DNA of 64,000 bases from Didymella arachidicola (GCA_016630955.3 CM049991.1:1736001-1800000); one strand, 5' to 3'; numbered from the stretch's first letter, positions 34,722 through 46,092 are shown. The notes: generated by a model not told the origin, from the letters alone. Numbers and translations are program-made.

Positions 34722-36587
34722 ACGTACATGTACAGCGAGCGACGCAGTACACCGAACGGCGCGCTTTTGCCAAGACCACACCAAATCTCCCTTTCTACAC
34801 CAATGCCTCCTCAACAATCAAAATTCAACGCGTTAAAAGAGCGTCAGATTCAGCTTGCGCTCCAGGCCCTTGAAAAAGACGCGAAGCTCTCTGTACGACG
34901 CGCTGCAGCTATCTACAGCACCTCTGAAACCACACTTCGCGCAAGACGCGCTGGACGACCTTCACGGGTTGATACTATGGCCAACTCACAGAACCTGACC
35001 AACAATGAGGAGCAGGTGATTGTTACGTACATACTTGAGCTGATTGCGCGAGGAGAGCCCCCCCAGCTCGCGGCTGTGACTGATATAGCCAATTCTCTGC
35101 GAAAAGAGCGCGGTCTAGCCCCTGTTGGCCTAAAATGGGCTAGTACGTTCGTTTCGCGTCAGGAGGAGCTCAAAGTGGTCTTCAATCGCAAGTACGACTA
35201 CAGGCGAGCCCTCTGCGAGGATCCTAAGGTAATCCAGGGCTGGTTCAGCCTTGTAGCGAACATCAAAGCCAAGTATGGCATCCTGGACAGCAACACGTAC
35301 AACTTCGATAAGACAGGCTTCATGATGGGCCAGATAAGCGGTGGGAAAGTCGTTACAGATGCAGGGAAGCCAGGACGAGCAAAGCAGGTCTAGCTAGGCA
35401 ACCGGGAGTGGGTAACAGTCATCTAGGGCATCAATGCCACAGGATAGGCCATTCCGCCCTACATCATCTTCAAAGCCTGCCACCACCAGTCCAACTGGTA
35501 CAAGGACGACAATTTGCCCCAAGATCGGACTATTGCCATCTCTGAGAACGGCTGGACTACCAACAAGCTTGGTTTTGACTGGTTGAAGCACTTTAACAGC
35601 CATACAAAGACGCGCACTGTGGGTACCTACCGTTTACTGATTATTGACGGTCACGAGAGCCACAACTCCACAGAATTCCAGCAATACAGCAAGGATCAGA
35701 AGATTGTAACCCTATGCATGCCTCCGCACTCATCGCACCTCCTGCAGCCTCTTGATGTGGCTTGTTTTGCCCCTCTAAAGAAGGCGTACGGGGATATGGT
35801 CAATAAGCTCATCTGCAACCGGATTAACCACGTCACGAAGCAGGAGTTCCTGCCATGCTTCAAAGCGGCTTATAAGTAAGCTATCACCGCTAGCAACATC
35901 TAGGGAGGGTTCCGAGGGGCTGGACTGGTCCCGTTTGACCCAAAACGGGTCATATCAACCCTTGATGTGAAGCTGCGCACCCTGTCACCACCACTCCCCA
36001 CAAACAACGAGCCCTGGCAGTCGCAAACCCTAAGCAATACCCTAGAATTTAAGTCGCAATCAACTCTAATTCGCAAAAAGTATAAGAGGGAACAGGGCAG
36101 CTCGCCTACCTCTGTTCTTAGTGCGATTGAGCACTACGCAAAGGGGGGAGCTATCCTGTCGCATAAGCTTGCGCTGGCACAAAAACGGATCCGTGAGCTT
36201 AAAGCAGCTGCTGAAGCTACTACACAACGCAAATCGCACAAGAGGAAGCGAATTCAAGAGGGAGGGTCCCTTCTGGTTAAGGAAGGCTAGCGGTTAGTAG
36301 CTCTAGCAGACTTTGGGGCGCGTCCTGATGGAAAGAAGGGGAAGAAGCGGGTGCGCGCTGAAGGGGATGAACCATCTCAACGACGCTGTAGACAGTGCGG
36401 AGAGGGTGGGAACAACGCGCGAACGTGCAAGAATAGAGCAGAAGAGGTCTTTAAGTAATACTACAGCTTATTTTGCCTTATGCAGGGCCAATTTGTGGTC
36501 TTTTGGGCCATAATACGGCATGATGGGGGAGAGTCTTGGCAAAAGTGCGCCGCTCGCCCTGGTGCGCCGCTCGCTATGCACCTACGT
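34722..36587 (+). mobile_element. Pogo/Fot1-type element P3
   Basis: Both ends begin with ACGTA and are flanked by TA. The left TIR carries boxes AGCGAGCGACGC and CGAACGGCGCGC, then TTTTGCCAAGACC; the right TIR matches with AGCGAGCGGCGC and GCGAGCGGCGCAC. Several mismatches show age. It is inserted beside an older relic of its own family (P3b). Confidence 0.85.
34803..36458 (+). pseudogene. P3 transposase, nonsense-mutated
   Basis: ATG 34803 (MPPQQSKFNALKERQIQLAL) to TAA 36456-36458, 552 codons with no indel. FDKTGF has Lys beside the first catalytic Asp; the conserved Trp is kept (SNWYKDD); DGHESH and LLQPLDVACF retain the other two Asp. Stops include several TAG between 35391 and 35445, TAA at about 35877, TAG at 35901-35903 (Gln of NIQGGF) and TAG near 36288. 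The knuckle CRQCGEGGNNARTC has lost its His. Confidence 0.85.
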
Positions 36588-36736
36588 TAACAATAACTAC
36601 ATTTAAACGCGTTAAATAAGCGTTAGATCTAGCTTACGCTTTATGCTCTTAAATAAGACGCAAAACTCTTAGTGTAACATGCTGTAGCTATCTACAGCGC
36701 CTCTAAAACTATAATTTGCGTAAGACGCATAGAATA
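36588..36736 (+). pseudogene. P3b: RIP-degraded transposase 5' relic, first part
   Basis: An AT-rich copy of the P3 N-terminal coding region (the ALKERQIQLAL and RRAAAIYS segments are recognisable at DNA level), with most CpA changed to TpA. It stops at P4 and resumes at 38585. Confidence 0.75.
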
Positions 36737-38584
36737 ACGTACCTCACGGGCGAACGCCGCACTTTTGCCAAGACTCTCCCCCATCATGCCGTATTATGGC
36801 CCAAAAGACCACAAATTGGCCCTGCATAAGGCAAAATAAGCTGTAGTATTACTTAAAGACCTCTTCTGCTCTATTCTTGCACGTTCGCGCGTTGTTCCCA
36901 CCGTCTCCGCACCTTCCACAGCGTTGTTGGGATAGTTTACCTCATTTAGCACGCACCTGCGTCTTCCTCTTCTTTCCATCACTACGCGCGCTAAACTCTA
37001 ATAGAGTAGTCCGCCGCTGGCCCTCTTTAACCGTGAGGCTTCCCTCTGTCTAGATATGCCTTCTTTTGCGCGATTTACGTTCTGTAGCAGCTGCTAGAGC
37101 TGCGTGAAGCGCAGCGTTCTCCCGTTGTGCCAAAGCCAGCTTGTGCGCAACAATTGCTGCCCCCTTTAAGACCTTCTTAAACGCTTCAACTATAGAGGTT
37201 GGTAAGCTGTCTACATGCCTCTAAATCCTCTTCTTCACAAGCGTTAATTGCGACCCAAATTCTAGGGTATTGCTTGGGGTTTGCGACTGCCAGGGCTCGT
37301 TATTTGAGGGGAGTGGTGGCGATGGAGTGCGCAATTTTACATTCAGGGCCAATACGACGCGATCCGGGGCAAACGGAGCCAATCCAGCCCCTCGGAACCC
37401 TCCTTGAACGTTGCTAGGGGTAATAGCTTTGTTATAAGCCGCTATGAAGCATAGGAGGAACTCCTGCTTTGTGATGTGGTTAATCTGGTTGCGCACAAGC
37501 TGATTGACCTTGTCCCCATACGCCTTCTTTAGAGGGCCAAAACAAGCCACATCAAGTGGCTGCAGGAGGTGCGATGAGTGTGGAGGCATGCATAGACCTA
37601 TGATATTGTGATCCTTGCAGTATTGCTTGAATTCCTTAGAGTTGTGGCTCTCGTGGCCGTCGATAACCAGCAGTCGGTGGGTACTAACAGTACGCGTCTT
37701 TGTATGCCTGTTAAAGTGCTTCAACCAGTCAAAACCAAGCTTGTTGGTAGTCCATCCGTTCTCAGAGACAGCAACAGTCCAATCCTGGGGCAGGTCATCG
37801 TCTTTGTACCAGTTAGACTGGTGGCGGCGGGCTTTGAAGATGATGTAGAGCGGAATGGCCCACCCCGTGGCATTGATGCCCTGGATGACTGTTACCTACT
37901 CGCGATTGCCTGGCTGGACTGCCTTTGCCCGTCCACGGTTCTCTGAAGCTGTGACGACTGCTCTAGAGCTTATCTGGCCCATCATGAAGCCTGTCTTATC
38001 GAAGTTGTACGTGTTGCTGTCCAGGATGCCATACTTGGCTTTGATGTTCGCTACAAGGCTGAACCAGCCCTGGATTACCTTAGGATCCTCGCAGAGGGCT
38101 CGCCTGTAGTCGTACTTGCGATTGAAGACCACTTTGAGCTCCTCCTGACGCGAAACGAACGTACTAGCCCATTTTAGGCCAACAGGGGCTAGACCGCGCT
38201 CTTTTCGCAGAGAATTGGCGATATCAGTCACATCTGCAAGCCGGGGAGGCCGTCCTTGCTTAGACAGCTCAAGTATATGCGTAACAATCACCTGCTCTTT
38301 AGTATTGGTCAGATTCCGTGAGTTGGCCATAGTATCAACGTGTGAAGGTCGTCCGGCGCGTCGTTTGCGTACAATGGTTTCAGAGACTCTGTAGATAGCT
38401 GCAGCGCGTCGAACACAGAGATTGAGGTCTTCTTTAAGAGCTTGGATTGCAAGCTGTACCTAAGCTTCTTTTAACACGTCTCTCTGTTGTTTTTGTAGAG
38501 GCATTAGTAGAGGTTGGTGTTTTGGTGTAGTCTTAGCAAAAGTGCGGTGTTTGCCTATGTGCAGCGTTCGCCTGTAAGGTACGT
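36737..38584 (-). mobile_element. Pogo/Fot1-type element P4
   Basis: TA-flanked. The right TIR has GTGCGGTGTTTGCC, GTGCAGCGTTCGCC and TAAGGTACGT. The left TIR reads ACGTACCTCACGGGCGAACG then CCGCACTTTTGCCAAG, that is, only one of the two boxes. The 3' end (36762-36890) is an inverted copy of P3's 3' end (36430-36555). Confidence 0.85.
36849..38504 (-). pseudogene. P4 transposase, nonsense-mutated
   Basis: ATG 38504 to TAA 36849-36851, 552 codons in one frame. FDKTGF is altered as in P3. The conserved Trp is kept (SNWYKDDDLPQDW), with DGHESH and LLQPLDVACF present. Stops fall near the start (VLKEA then TAG), after GNRE at 37896, after VKKRI at 37221, and in the C-terminal region. It is related to P3 and P15 by protein sequence. 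Confidence 0.83.
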
Positions 38585-38701
38585 TAACCTTTACGTGTTA
38601 ATACTATAGCTAACTTATAGAATCTAACTAGCGCTAAGAAGTAGGTAACTATTATGCGTATACTTAAGCTAGCTATATAAGAAAAGTTCTCTTAGCTTAT
38701 A
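38585..38701 (+). pseudogene. P3b relic, second part
   Basis: Continues the 36588-36736 relic without loss: the AT-rich equivalent of the P3 segment encoding GRPSRVDTMANSQNLTNN and the following helix. It is interrupted again at TA 38700-38701 by P5. Confidence 0.7.
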
Positions 38702-39598
38702 ACGTACCTTACAGGCAAGTAGCCGGCCTAAGTAAGTAACTAGATTTTACTAAGACTTACAAACACTACAAATACCTTGCAATATAATAGTACTAAATTA
38801 AGTTGTACTATAATCTATAGTATACAGATTTACTCTAAAGTACCTTGCATATTATTCTTATATATTTGTGTATTATGCCCTACCTTACTATATATGCTGC
38901 AGCGTCTTAAAGACTAAGTACCTGTTCTAATATAAGCCTTCTTACTTACTCTCTTTCTATTAGCATAGGCGTTAAACTCCCTTAGAGTAGTTAAGCGCAC
39001 TCCTTTACTAACTATAAGAATCCCCTCTTACTAGATTCGCTTCTTCTTATATAATTTACAGCGCGTAGCGGCCTTATTATTAGCTTAAAGCTTAGCGACC
39101 TAGTTGCGCACTAACGCTAGTAAATGCGCTATTATCTCCGCGCCTTTAGTAAGCTAATTAAGGGCATTAACTATTAATATCGGCGAGCTATCGCTATGTC
39201 TCTAGATTCGCTCTTAAATTAGCTTCGATTACGACCTAAATTCTAGGGTGTTGCTTAGGGTTTAAGAGTACGTAGTACTCTTATCTATAGTAGGTAGTAA
39301 GTAGAGTATATAGGCGCACTTTAAGCTTTAATATTACAGCCTCTAGGTTAAAGGGAACTAAGCTAGCCCCTCTAAAACCTCTCTAGATATTACTTTCGAT
39401 AATTAACGAATTGAAAACTACTTTAAAGTATAGTAAGAATTTAAGTTTTAAAATATAAGTAATCTTATTAAGTATTAGCAGCTTAGCTTAGTAACTGTAG
39501 GCTTTCTTTAGAGGGGTAAAACAACCTATATTAAGAGGCTATAAGAGGTATAATAAGTATAGGGGTATATATAAAGTAATAATCTTATGTTCCTTATA

Positions 39599-41427
39599 AC
39601 GTGTTTCACAAGCGAGCGAGCACCCCAACACCAAATTACCAACGTTAGTACTAAACACGTTATGTCTCAACAACGCAGCTCTCAAATACCCTGCAACGAA
39701 TCAGATATTCAACTTGCTCTTTTTGACATCAAATCCTATCGCGTTGAAAGTGTGACACGCGCTGCAGCGATATACAACGTCCCCTGAACGACCCTAGGGC
39801 ACCGACGCGCTGAAAGACCCGCCCGACGCGACTGCGAAGCCAACTTAAAGCGCCTGACCAAGCTAGAAGAAGGGGTTATAGTTCAGCGCGTTCTTGAAGA
39901 GGATGCGCGAGGGTTTTCGCCTGGGAAGCTTGATGTTCGAGCTATGGCTGATAAACTACTCCGTGAGCGGGAGGGCGACCCTACTGGCAAGAACTGGGTT
40001 GATAACTTCATTAAGCGGACTCCTGAGCTCCGCAAGCGCTGGAGCCGTCCCTACGATTACCAACGAGCTGCCTGCGAGGACCCAGCAGCTATACAGCGCT
40101 GGTTCGATCTGGTTGAGGCAACAAAGCAGAAGTGGGGTATTGTGGACGATGACATGTATAACTTTGATGAAACTGGCTTTATGATGGGCAAGATTTTATC
40201 ACAGTTACTTATCACAAGCTCAGAGGGATACGGCAAAAAGAAGCGGATACAGCCAGGTAACCGTGAGTGGGTTACTGTGATCCAGGGCGTGGGCGCGTCA
40301 GGTCGCTGGATACCACCCTTCGTTATCTTTGCGGGCAAGGTCAAAATTGATGACTGGTTGGGAGACCTACCTGCCAACTGGATTCTTGAAACTAGTCCTA
40401 ATGGCTGGACTAATAATCGCCTTGCCCTTCGCTGGTTGGAGCACTTTGATACCCATACAAAGGAGAGCACTGTGGGTGGGTACCGACTGCTCATTATCGA
40501 CGGCCACGAGAGCCACTGCTCTGTGGAATTCCAAGATCTTTGCAAGGAGAAGAATATTATCCTTCTCTGCATGCCTGCACACTCATCGCACCTGTTGCAG
40601 CCTCTTGACGTTGCCTGCTTTTCGCCATTAAAGCGTCGGTATGGTGACGCTGTTTCAGCCTTGGCACGCAACCGCACCAACTATATCAGCAAAGAGCGCT
40701 TCCTACCTGTCTTTAAGACTGCTTTTTTGCAGTCTTTTACCACAGAGAATATTCAAGCTGGTTTTAGAGGCGCTGGTCTAGTCCCAAACGACCCACAGGC
40801 TGTGCTATCGAAGCTTGATGTGGTACTCCAGACGCCTGCACAGTCACCTCAACGAGAGGGTACCTGGGAGGCGCAGACACCACACAACGCGCGCGAAGTT
40901 GAGGCTCAAAGTACTCTTATTCGAAAGAGAGTAAGAGAGCGCCGTGGTTCTTCTGCAAATTCTCTTGATGAGCAGGTTGCGCAGTTGAGTAAGGGGGCTC
41001 AGCAAATGGCGCACAAGATGAGCCTAATGATGGAGCAAATGGCTACCCTTCAACAGAGCCTGGACGAATTAAACAAGCGTAAGAGCCGTAAGCGGCGGTA
41101 TATTCGGACAGATGAGACTCTTACAGTAGGTGAGATGCGAGAGGTATTAGCTGAACGGGCAGGTGGCAGCCATGGTGATAGGGAGAGTGCGTCAAAGAAG
41201 GTGCGGAAGGAGAGGCAGTGCGGGCGTTGCAAGGGCACTGGGCACAACGCCCGTACCTGCGCAGTTGAGATTAGTAGTGCAAGCGATAGTAGTGATTCTA
41301 ACGATTAATTTGGTATATTACAATAGTTTATTAACTGCGATAAGGTTGCGTAATAATACGTTGAAGTTGGCGCGTTGGTGTTAGGGTGCTCGCTCGCTTG
41401 GGGTGCTCGCTCGCTTGTGAAACACGT
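39599..41427 (+). mobile_element. Pogo/Fot1-type element P6
   Basis: TA-flanked. The left TIR is ACGTGTTTCACAAGCGAGCG then AGCACCCCAACACC, with a single box. The right TIR has two AAGCGAGCGAGCACC boxes. Otherwise the termini match. Inserted in P5 at TA 39597-39598. Confidence 0.88.
39662..41308 (+). pseudogene. P6 transposase, one nonsense codon from intact
   Basis: ATG 39662 to TAA 41308, 549 codons. The only interruption is TGA at 39785-39787, where relatives have Arg or a similar residue in the HTH (YNVP then stop then TTLGHRR); CGA-to-TGA is a RIP-type change. YNFDETGF, DGHESH and LLQPLDVACF give a full DDD triad, the conserved Trp is kept (DDWLGDLP), and the knuckle CGRCKGTGHNARTC and an acidic Ser/Asp tail follow. 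Translation from an internal Met at 39944 would lose the first HTH. Confidence 0.87.
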
Positions 41428-41435
41428 TAGTATTA

Positions 41436-43282
41436 ACGTAACTGCATAGCGAGTCGGCCAGCATAGCGGGTCGGCCACCCCAACAAGCTATTGGGCCCAC
41501 TAACCTTCAAACCTCAATAGATCAACCACCACCCCTTGAATTGCTTTCAAAAGAAGAGAGAATTAAGCTTGCAATCCAAGCAATTAAAAAACCACTAGAG
41601 CTAAGCGTGCGACGCGCTGCTATCGTCTATAACGTGCCAAGATCAACTCTCCAAGGCCGACGCGCTGGAACACGCTCAACACGCGATACCCAGCCCAAAT
41701 CATCAAACCTTACCAAGGCAGAGGAGCAGACCCTTGTGAAGTACATAAGGAAGCTTGACCAGCAAGGATCTAGCCCAACGCTCCGTTGGGTTGAAGATAT
41801 GGCTAATCAACTGCGCGCTGCACGCGACGCAGGCCCTGTTGGCCCGCGATGGGCCTCAGCCTTTGTTAAACGCGAGCCTGGAGTCAAATCGCGTATAACT
41901 CGACAAAGGGATCGCCAGAGAGTCCTCTGCAGCGACCCAGCCATCATTGGGCCCTGGTTTGACCTGGTACAGAACGTTAAGGCCAAGTACGGTATCCTGG
42001 ACGAAGATACCTACAACTTTGACGAGACTGGGTTTATGATGGGCGTTGGAAATCAAGTCAGAGTAGTCACTGCATCAGAGAGACGTACTCAGCCTATTGG
42101 AGTCCAGCAGGGAGACCGTGAGTGGGTGACTTTGATCGCTGCGATCAACGCGATGGGCTGGGCAATCGCGCCCTACCTCATCTTCAAAGCAAAGGAGATC
42201 AACGAAGCTTGGTACCCTGATCTGAAGTCCCAATGGCGCATTGGGGTAAGTAACAACGGCTGGACTACCAACGAGCTTGGTGTAGCCTGGCTCAGGCACT
42301 TTATTCAGCAGATCAAGGGCCAGAGGGTGGGTAGCCACGTGCTGCTAATACTTGACGGCCATGAGAGCCACAAGTCGCTCTCTTTCCAGGAGCTCTGCGA
42401 GGAGAACAAGATAATTACCCTCTGTATGCCTCCGCACTCGTCACACATCCTTCAGCCGCTTAACGTGGGTTGTTTTGCCCCCTTAAAGCGAGCGTACAGC
42501 ACGGAGATCAGAGGCTTGGTATTAGACTATATTGGCAGAATTGACAAGAAAGCCTTTATCGCAACCTTTGCAAAGGTATTTGAGCAGGCGTTTTCAAAGG
42601 CAAACATTACAGCAAGCTTTAGGGCAACTGGATTAGTGCCTCATGATCCATTGGTAGTGCTATCAAAGCTTGATGTGAAGGTCCGCACGCCAACACCGCC
42701 GCTCCTAGGGGAGCTCCCATGGAACCCTAAGACACCCACCAACGCCAACGAGATTCAGGCTCAATTAACGCTGCTTCGCGATCGTATTCAAAAGCACCAA
42801 GGATCGTCACCAACTCCAATGGTTGAGATCGTTGATCAGCTGCAGAGAGGCACGGCAATGCTGCTGCATGGGCAGACGTTATTGGCAGCCCGAGTGCTGC
42901 AGCTTGAAGCGTCAAACAAAGCAGCCTCTGAGCGCAAATCACGGAAAAGAAAGCGTATTCAGAAGGGCGGAGACCTGTCGAAGGAAGAGGCAGAGGACTT
43001 AATAGCCCAACGCGACGTTAGGGCGCAGGTTGAAGGGGAGAGTCGCAAGGGTAGGGTTCGAACAGGTGCAGGCAAGAGGGGTAAAAGGCACTGTAAGCGC
43101 TGCGGAGAGACTAGTCACAATTCGCGCACTTGTGAGAAAGATGTAGTAGAGGTCAGCGATTAATATTCTGTACTGTAAGCTACAGTACGGCGTTGTGGTG
43201 TTGTACTATTGCAATTAGTAGGCCCAATGGCTTGTTGGGGTGGCCGACCCGCTATGCTGGCCGACTCGCTATGCAGTCACGT
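41436..43282 (+). mobile_element. Pogo/Fot1-type element P7
   Basis: TA-flanked in P5. Both TIRs start ACGT and contain two boxes, GCATAGCGAGTCGGCCA and GCATAGCGGGTCGGCCA, then CCCCAACAAGC. One mismatch lies near the outer end and one inside. It lacks the TTTTGCCAAGACC inner box of other families. Confidence 0.9.
41517..43163 (+). pseudogene. P7 transposase, open frame but start codon and third catalytic Asp lost
   Basis: No internal stop across 549 codons. However, the position matching the start of relatives is ATA (41517-41519, followed by GATCAACC), an ATG-to-ATA transition, and the next in-frame codons before the HTH contain no ATG. FDETGFMMG and LDGHESH keep two catalytic Asp; the third is Asn (HILQPLNVGCF, codon 42462-42464). 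The conserved Trp is kept (NEAWYPD). The knuckle is CKRCGETSHNSRTC. It looks intact by length but should be inactive. Confidence 0.85.
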
Positions 43283-43305
43283 TAATAGAAATTAACTAAG
43301 TTATA

Positions 43306-45146
43306 ACGTAAAGCACCAGCGAGCCGGCCACCCCAACGAACCGGCCACTTTTTCTTGGCACCACGAACACCACGTACAACACAAGCAATTACTCACTCAC
43401 CTCTAGTGTACCTGCGTACGATGCACTTGCACTAGATGCAGAATCTTCTTCTGCATCTTTCTGGCACGTACGCGCGTTATGCCCAGTCTTCCCACAGTTG
43501 CCACAGTGCCGTTGACCTGGTTGGGCTCTTTCATGACCACTCCCAATACGCGCTCTTTTTGACACCGTACGAGCTGCAGCTGCGCTTTCAGCTATAGAGG
43601 CTGCCGCTTCACCATACTCTATTATACCACCATGCTGAATTTGCTTTCTTTTCTGGGTTTTGCGCTTAGTTATCTCTGCTAATTGCTCTTCAAGCTCTCG
43701 TACACGAGCCTTAATAAGCACATTTTCATGCAGCATCTCTTCAGCGCCTTTGACAAGCTTTGAGAATCCTTCCTGAGCAGAGGTTGGTGACCGTACGAAG
43801 CGCTCGCTTACAAACTTTGATTGGGACCCAAACTCGTACGTATTGCTTGGGGTTCTGGACTGCCATGGTGTTTCTGGTAGAGATAGTGGTGGTGGGGTGT
43901 GTATTTAAACGTCAAGTCGATCTATAACACGTTGTGCGTTAATAGGCACAAGTCCTGAAGCCTTAAAGGCCTTCTTGCAGTTCTCGTACGTAAACACGTC
44001 AAAAAACGCGTCTCTGAAGGCTGGAAGGAAGCCTTCCTTGTTGATGTGGTGGATCTGTTTCTTTGCCAAGCCTCGTACGTGTTGGGAGTACTTCAGTTTC
44101 AACGGCGAGAAACACACCACATCAAGTGGCTGGAGGATGTGCGACGAGTGAGCAGGCATACAAAGGGTAAGGATCCTGTTTTCTAGGCAGTAGTCCTTAA
44201 AATCCTGGTTAAGGTGGCTTTCATGGCTGTCCAAAATGAGCAGCCTGTACGAGCCCTTCTGACGCGCCTTTGTATGCTGGTCAAAGTGCTTCAACCACTC
44301 CAGGCCGAGCTGATTGTTTGTCCATCCGTTCTCAGAGACAGAGAGCTTCCAGTCGTACGGTATGTTGGTCTCCTTATACTAGGCAGAGATGTGTACGCGC
44401 CCTTTGTAGATGATAAAGGGTGGAATAGCATACCCAGCAGCACAGATGCTCTGGATGGCTGTAACCCACTCCCGATCACCTGGCTGGACAAGGTTTGGTC
44501 TCGTACGTCTCTCTGAACCTGTGACAACCTTCATTGAGCCAATAATTCCCATCTAGAAGCCGGTCTCATCAAAGCTGTGGATGTTATCATCTAGGACCCC
44601 ATACTTGTCTTTTGGGTCCTGTACGAGCTTAAACCAGGCGCTAATAACTCCTGGATCCTCCTGGAGTATTCTCTGGCGATCCTTAGCTCGATTAAAGGCC
44701 ATTTTAAGCTTCTCTGTACGCCGGACGAATCGCTCTGCCCAGTTCTTGCCAACGGGTGTCCCACCACGTACAGCCAGAAGTTTATCTGCAATATCTACCA
44801 CCTTAGAGAGCCTGGGGGCAAATCCGCGCGAGTTGAGCTCGAGTATGTATCGTACGATCGTCTGCTCTTCTGCTATAGAGAGTTTCTGATTGTTTGGTGG
44901 TGCTTCGCGTCGAAATGTGATTTGATGGAGCCGATCAGAGAGCCGTTGATGTCGTACGTTGTAAGCTGCAGCAGCACGTCGCACGCTCTGAAATTGTCCT
45001 GCAGTGTACGCCTGAAGGGCAAGAGCAATTCTGCCTTCTTGGAAAGTTAATTCATGCGTTCGTTGTTGTTGCATGTTGTGTTGTACGTAAAAGTTATCGT
45101 GCCAGGAGAAAGTGGCCGGCGTGGCCGGCTCGCTGGTGCTTTACGT
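43306..45146 (-). mobile_element. Pogo/Fot1-type element P8
   Basis: TA-flanked in P5. The TIRs start ACGTAAAGCACCAGCGAGCC, with related boxes CAGCGAGCCGGCCAC and AACGAACCGGCCAC at the left and a compressed pair at the right. The interior is unusually rich in GTAC, about 22 sites, most within CGTAC or GTACG. Confidence 0.85.
43389..45074 (-). pseudogene. P8 transposase, nonsense-mutated
   Basis: ATG 45074 (MQQQRTHELTFQEGRIALAL) to 43389, 562 codons in one frame. Stops: one after FDETGF at 44553, TAG at 44379-44381 replacing the conserved Trp (ISA stop YKE), and one after RLDV at 43905. The second motif is LDSHESH (Gly to Ser) and the third is LLQPLDVVCF with Asp kept. The knuckle CGNCGKTGHNARTC and an acidic Ser-rich tail follow. 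A family of its own within the window, with a decayed relative at 57598-57951. Confidence 0.83.
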
Positions 45147-46092
45147 TAACTCTTGTAGCTATCTAGAATAAGTAGCCGATAGCTACTAATAGTACGCTTC
45201 TTTATATACTTATTAAAGTACTTTAGCTACTTTAAACTAAGCTTATTATTTATCTTGATATTCTTAGAGATAGTAATAACCTAGTTATTAGAGATAATTA
45301 GCTTCTTATACTAGGTAGAAAGGTAGTACTTACCTTAGAAGATAATATAGAGTAGGATAGCCTACTCTATTATATTAATATCTTTAGTAATACTCGTCTA
45401 CTCTTAGTTACTCTATAATATTATTATTAGTTATCTATAATACTTAAAACCTATAATAATAGCTCCTATTAATATAACACCTATTATAAAGCTAAACTTA
45501 TTAAAGTTATATGTATCTTTATCTAGAATACTATACTTAGCTTTAGTATTAGCTATAAGGTTAAACTAGCTCTAGATTATCTTAAGATTCTTATAGAGGG
45601 CTTTCTTATAGTGATACTTTTAATTAAACTTAACTGTAAGCTTAGAGCAATGCTTAATATATATACTAGCCTAGTTCTTACTAATATATAGCTAGTTACA
45701 CTCTATAAGTAGAGAGTTAGCTAAATCCTCTATATTAGTAAGCTAGAGTAAGTATCTTTACTTATCTAGCTTAAGTATATACTAAACAATTTCTACCTCT
45801 TTAGTACTTATTAGCTTTATTAAGTTAAACTTTTAATTATGTTAAGAAAGTATTCTAGTGTATTATTATCTTAATATCCTTTCTAACACCCTATATATTA
45901 CTATAGTATATAGTAGAGAAAGATTCGCGTCTCTTTTAAGAGCTTAGATAGTAAGCTATTTATTAGCTTCTTTTAAGACATTTGAAGCTATCTTATATTA
46001 AGATATTATAAGTAGTATAAAGTCTAGTATAGTCTTAGTAAAATCTAGTTACTTGCTTAGGCCGGCTACTTACCTATAAGGTATGTTAGTTA

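Larger units (their letters stand above)
38702..46086 (-). mobile_element. Pogo/Fot1-type element P5, heavily RIP-mutated, split by P6, P7 and P8
   Basis: The two halves (38702-39598 and 45147-46086) align with P2 throughout, with CpA almost everywhere changed to TpA. The left TIR ACGTACCTTACAGGCAAGTAG and the right TIR (TAGTAAAATCTAGTTACTTG to GGTATGT) are mutated forms of the P2 terminus. The transposase frame is destroyed. Short leftovers at 41428-41435 and 43283-43305 are also P5 sequence lying between the three inserts. Confidence 0.85.
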
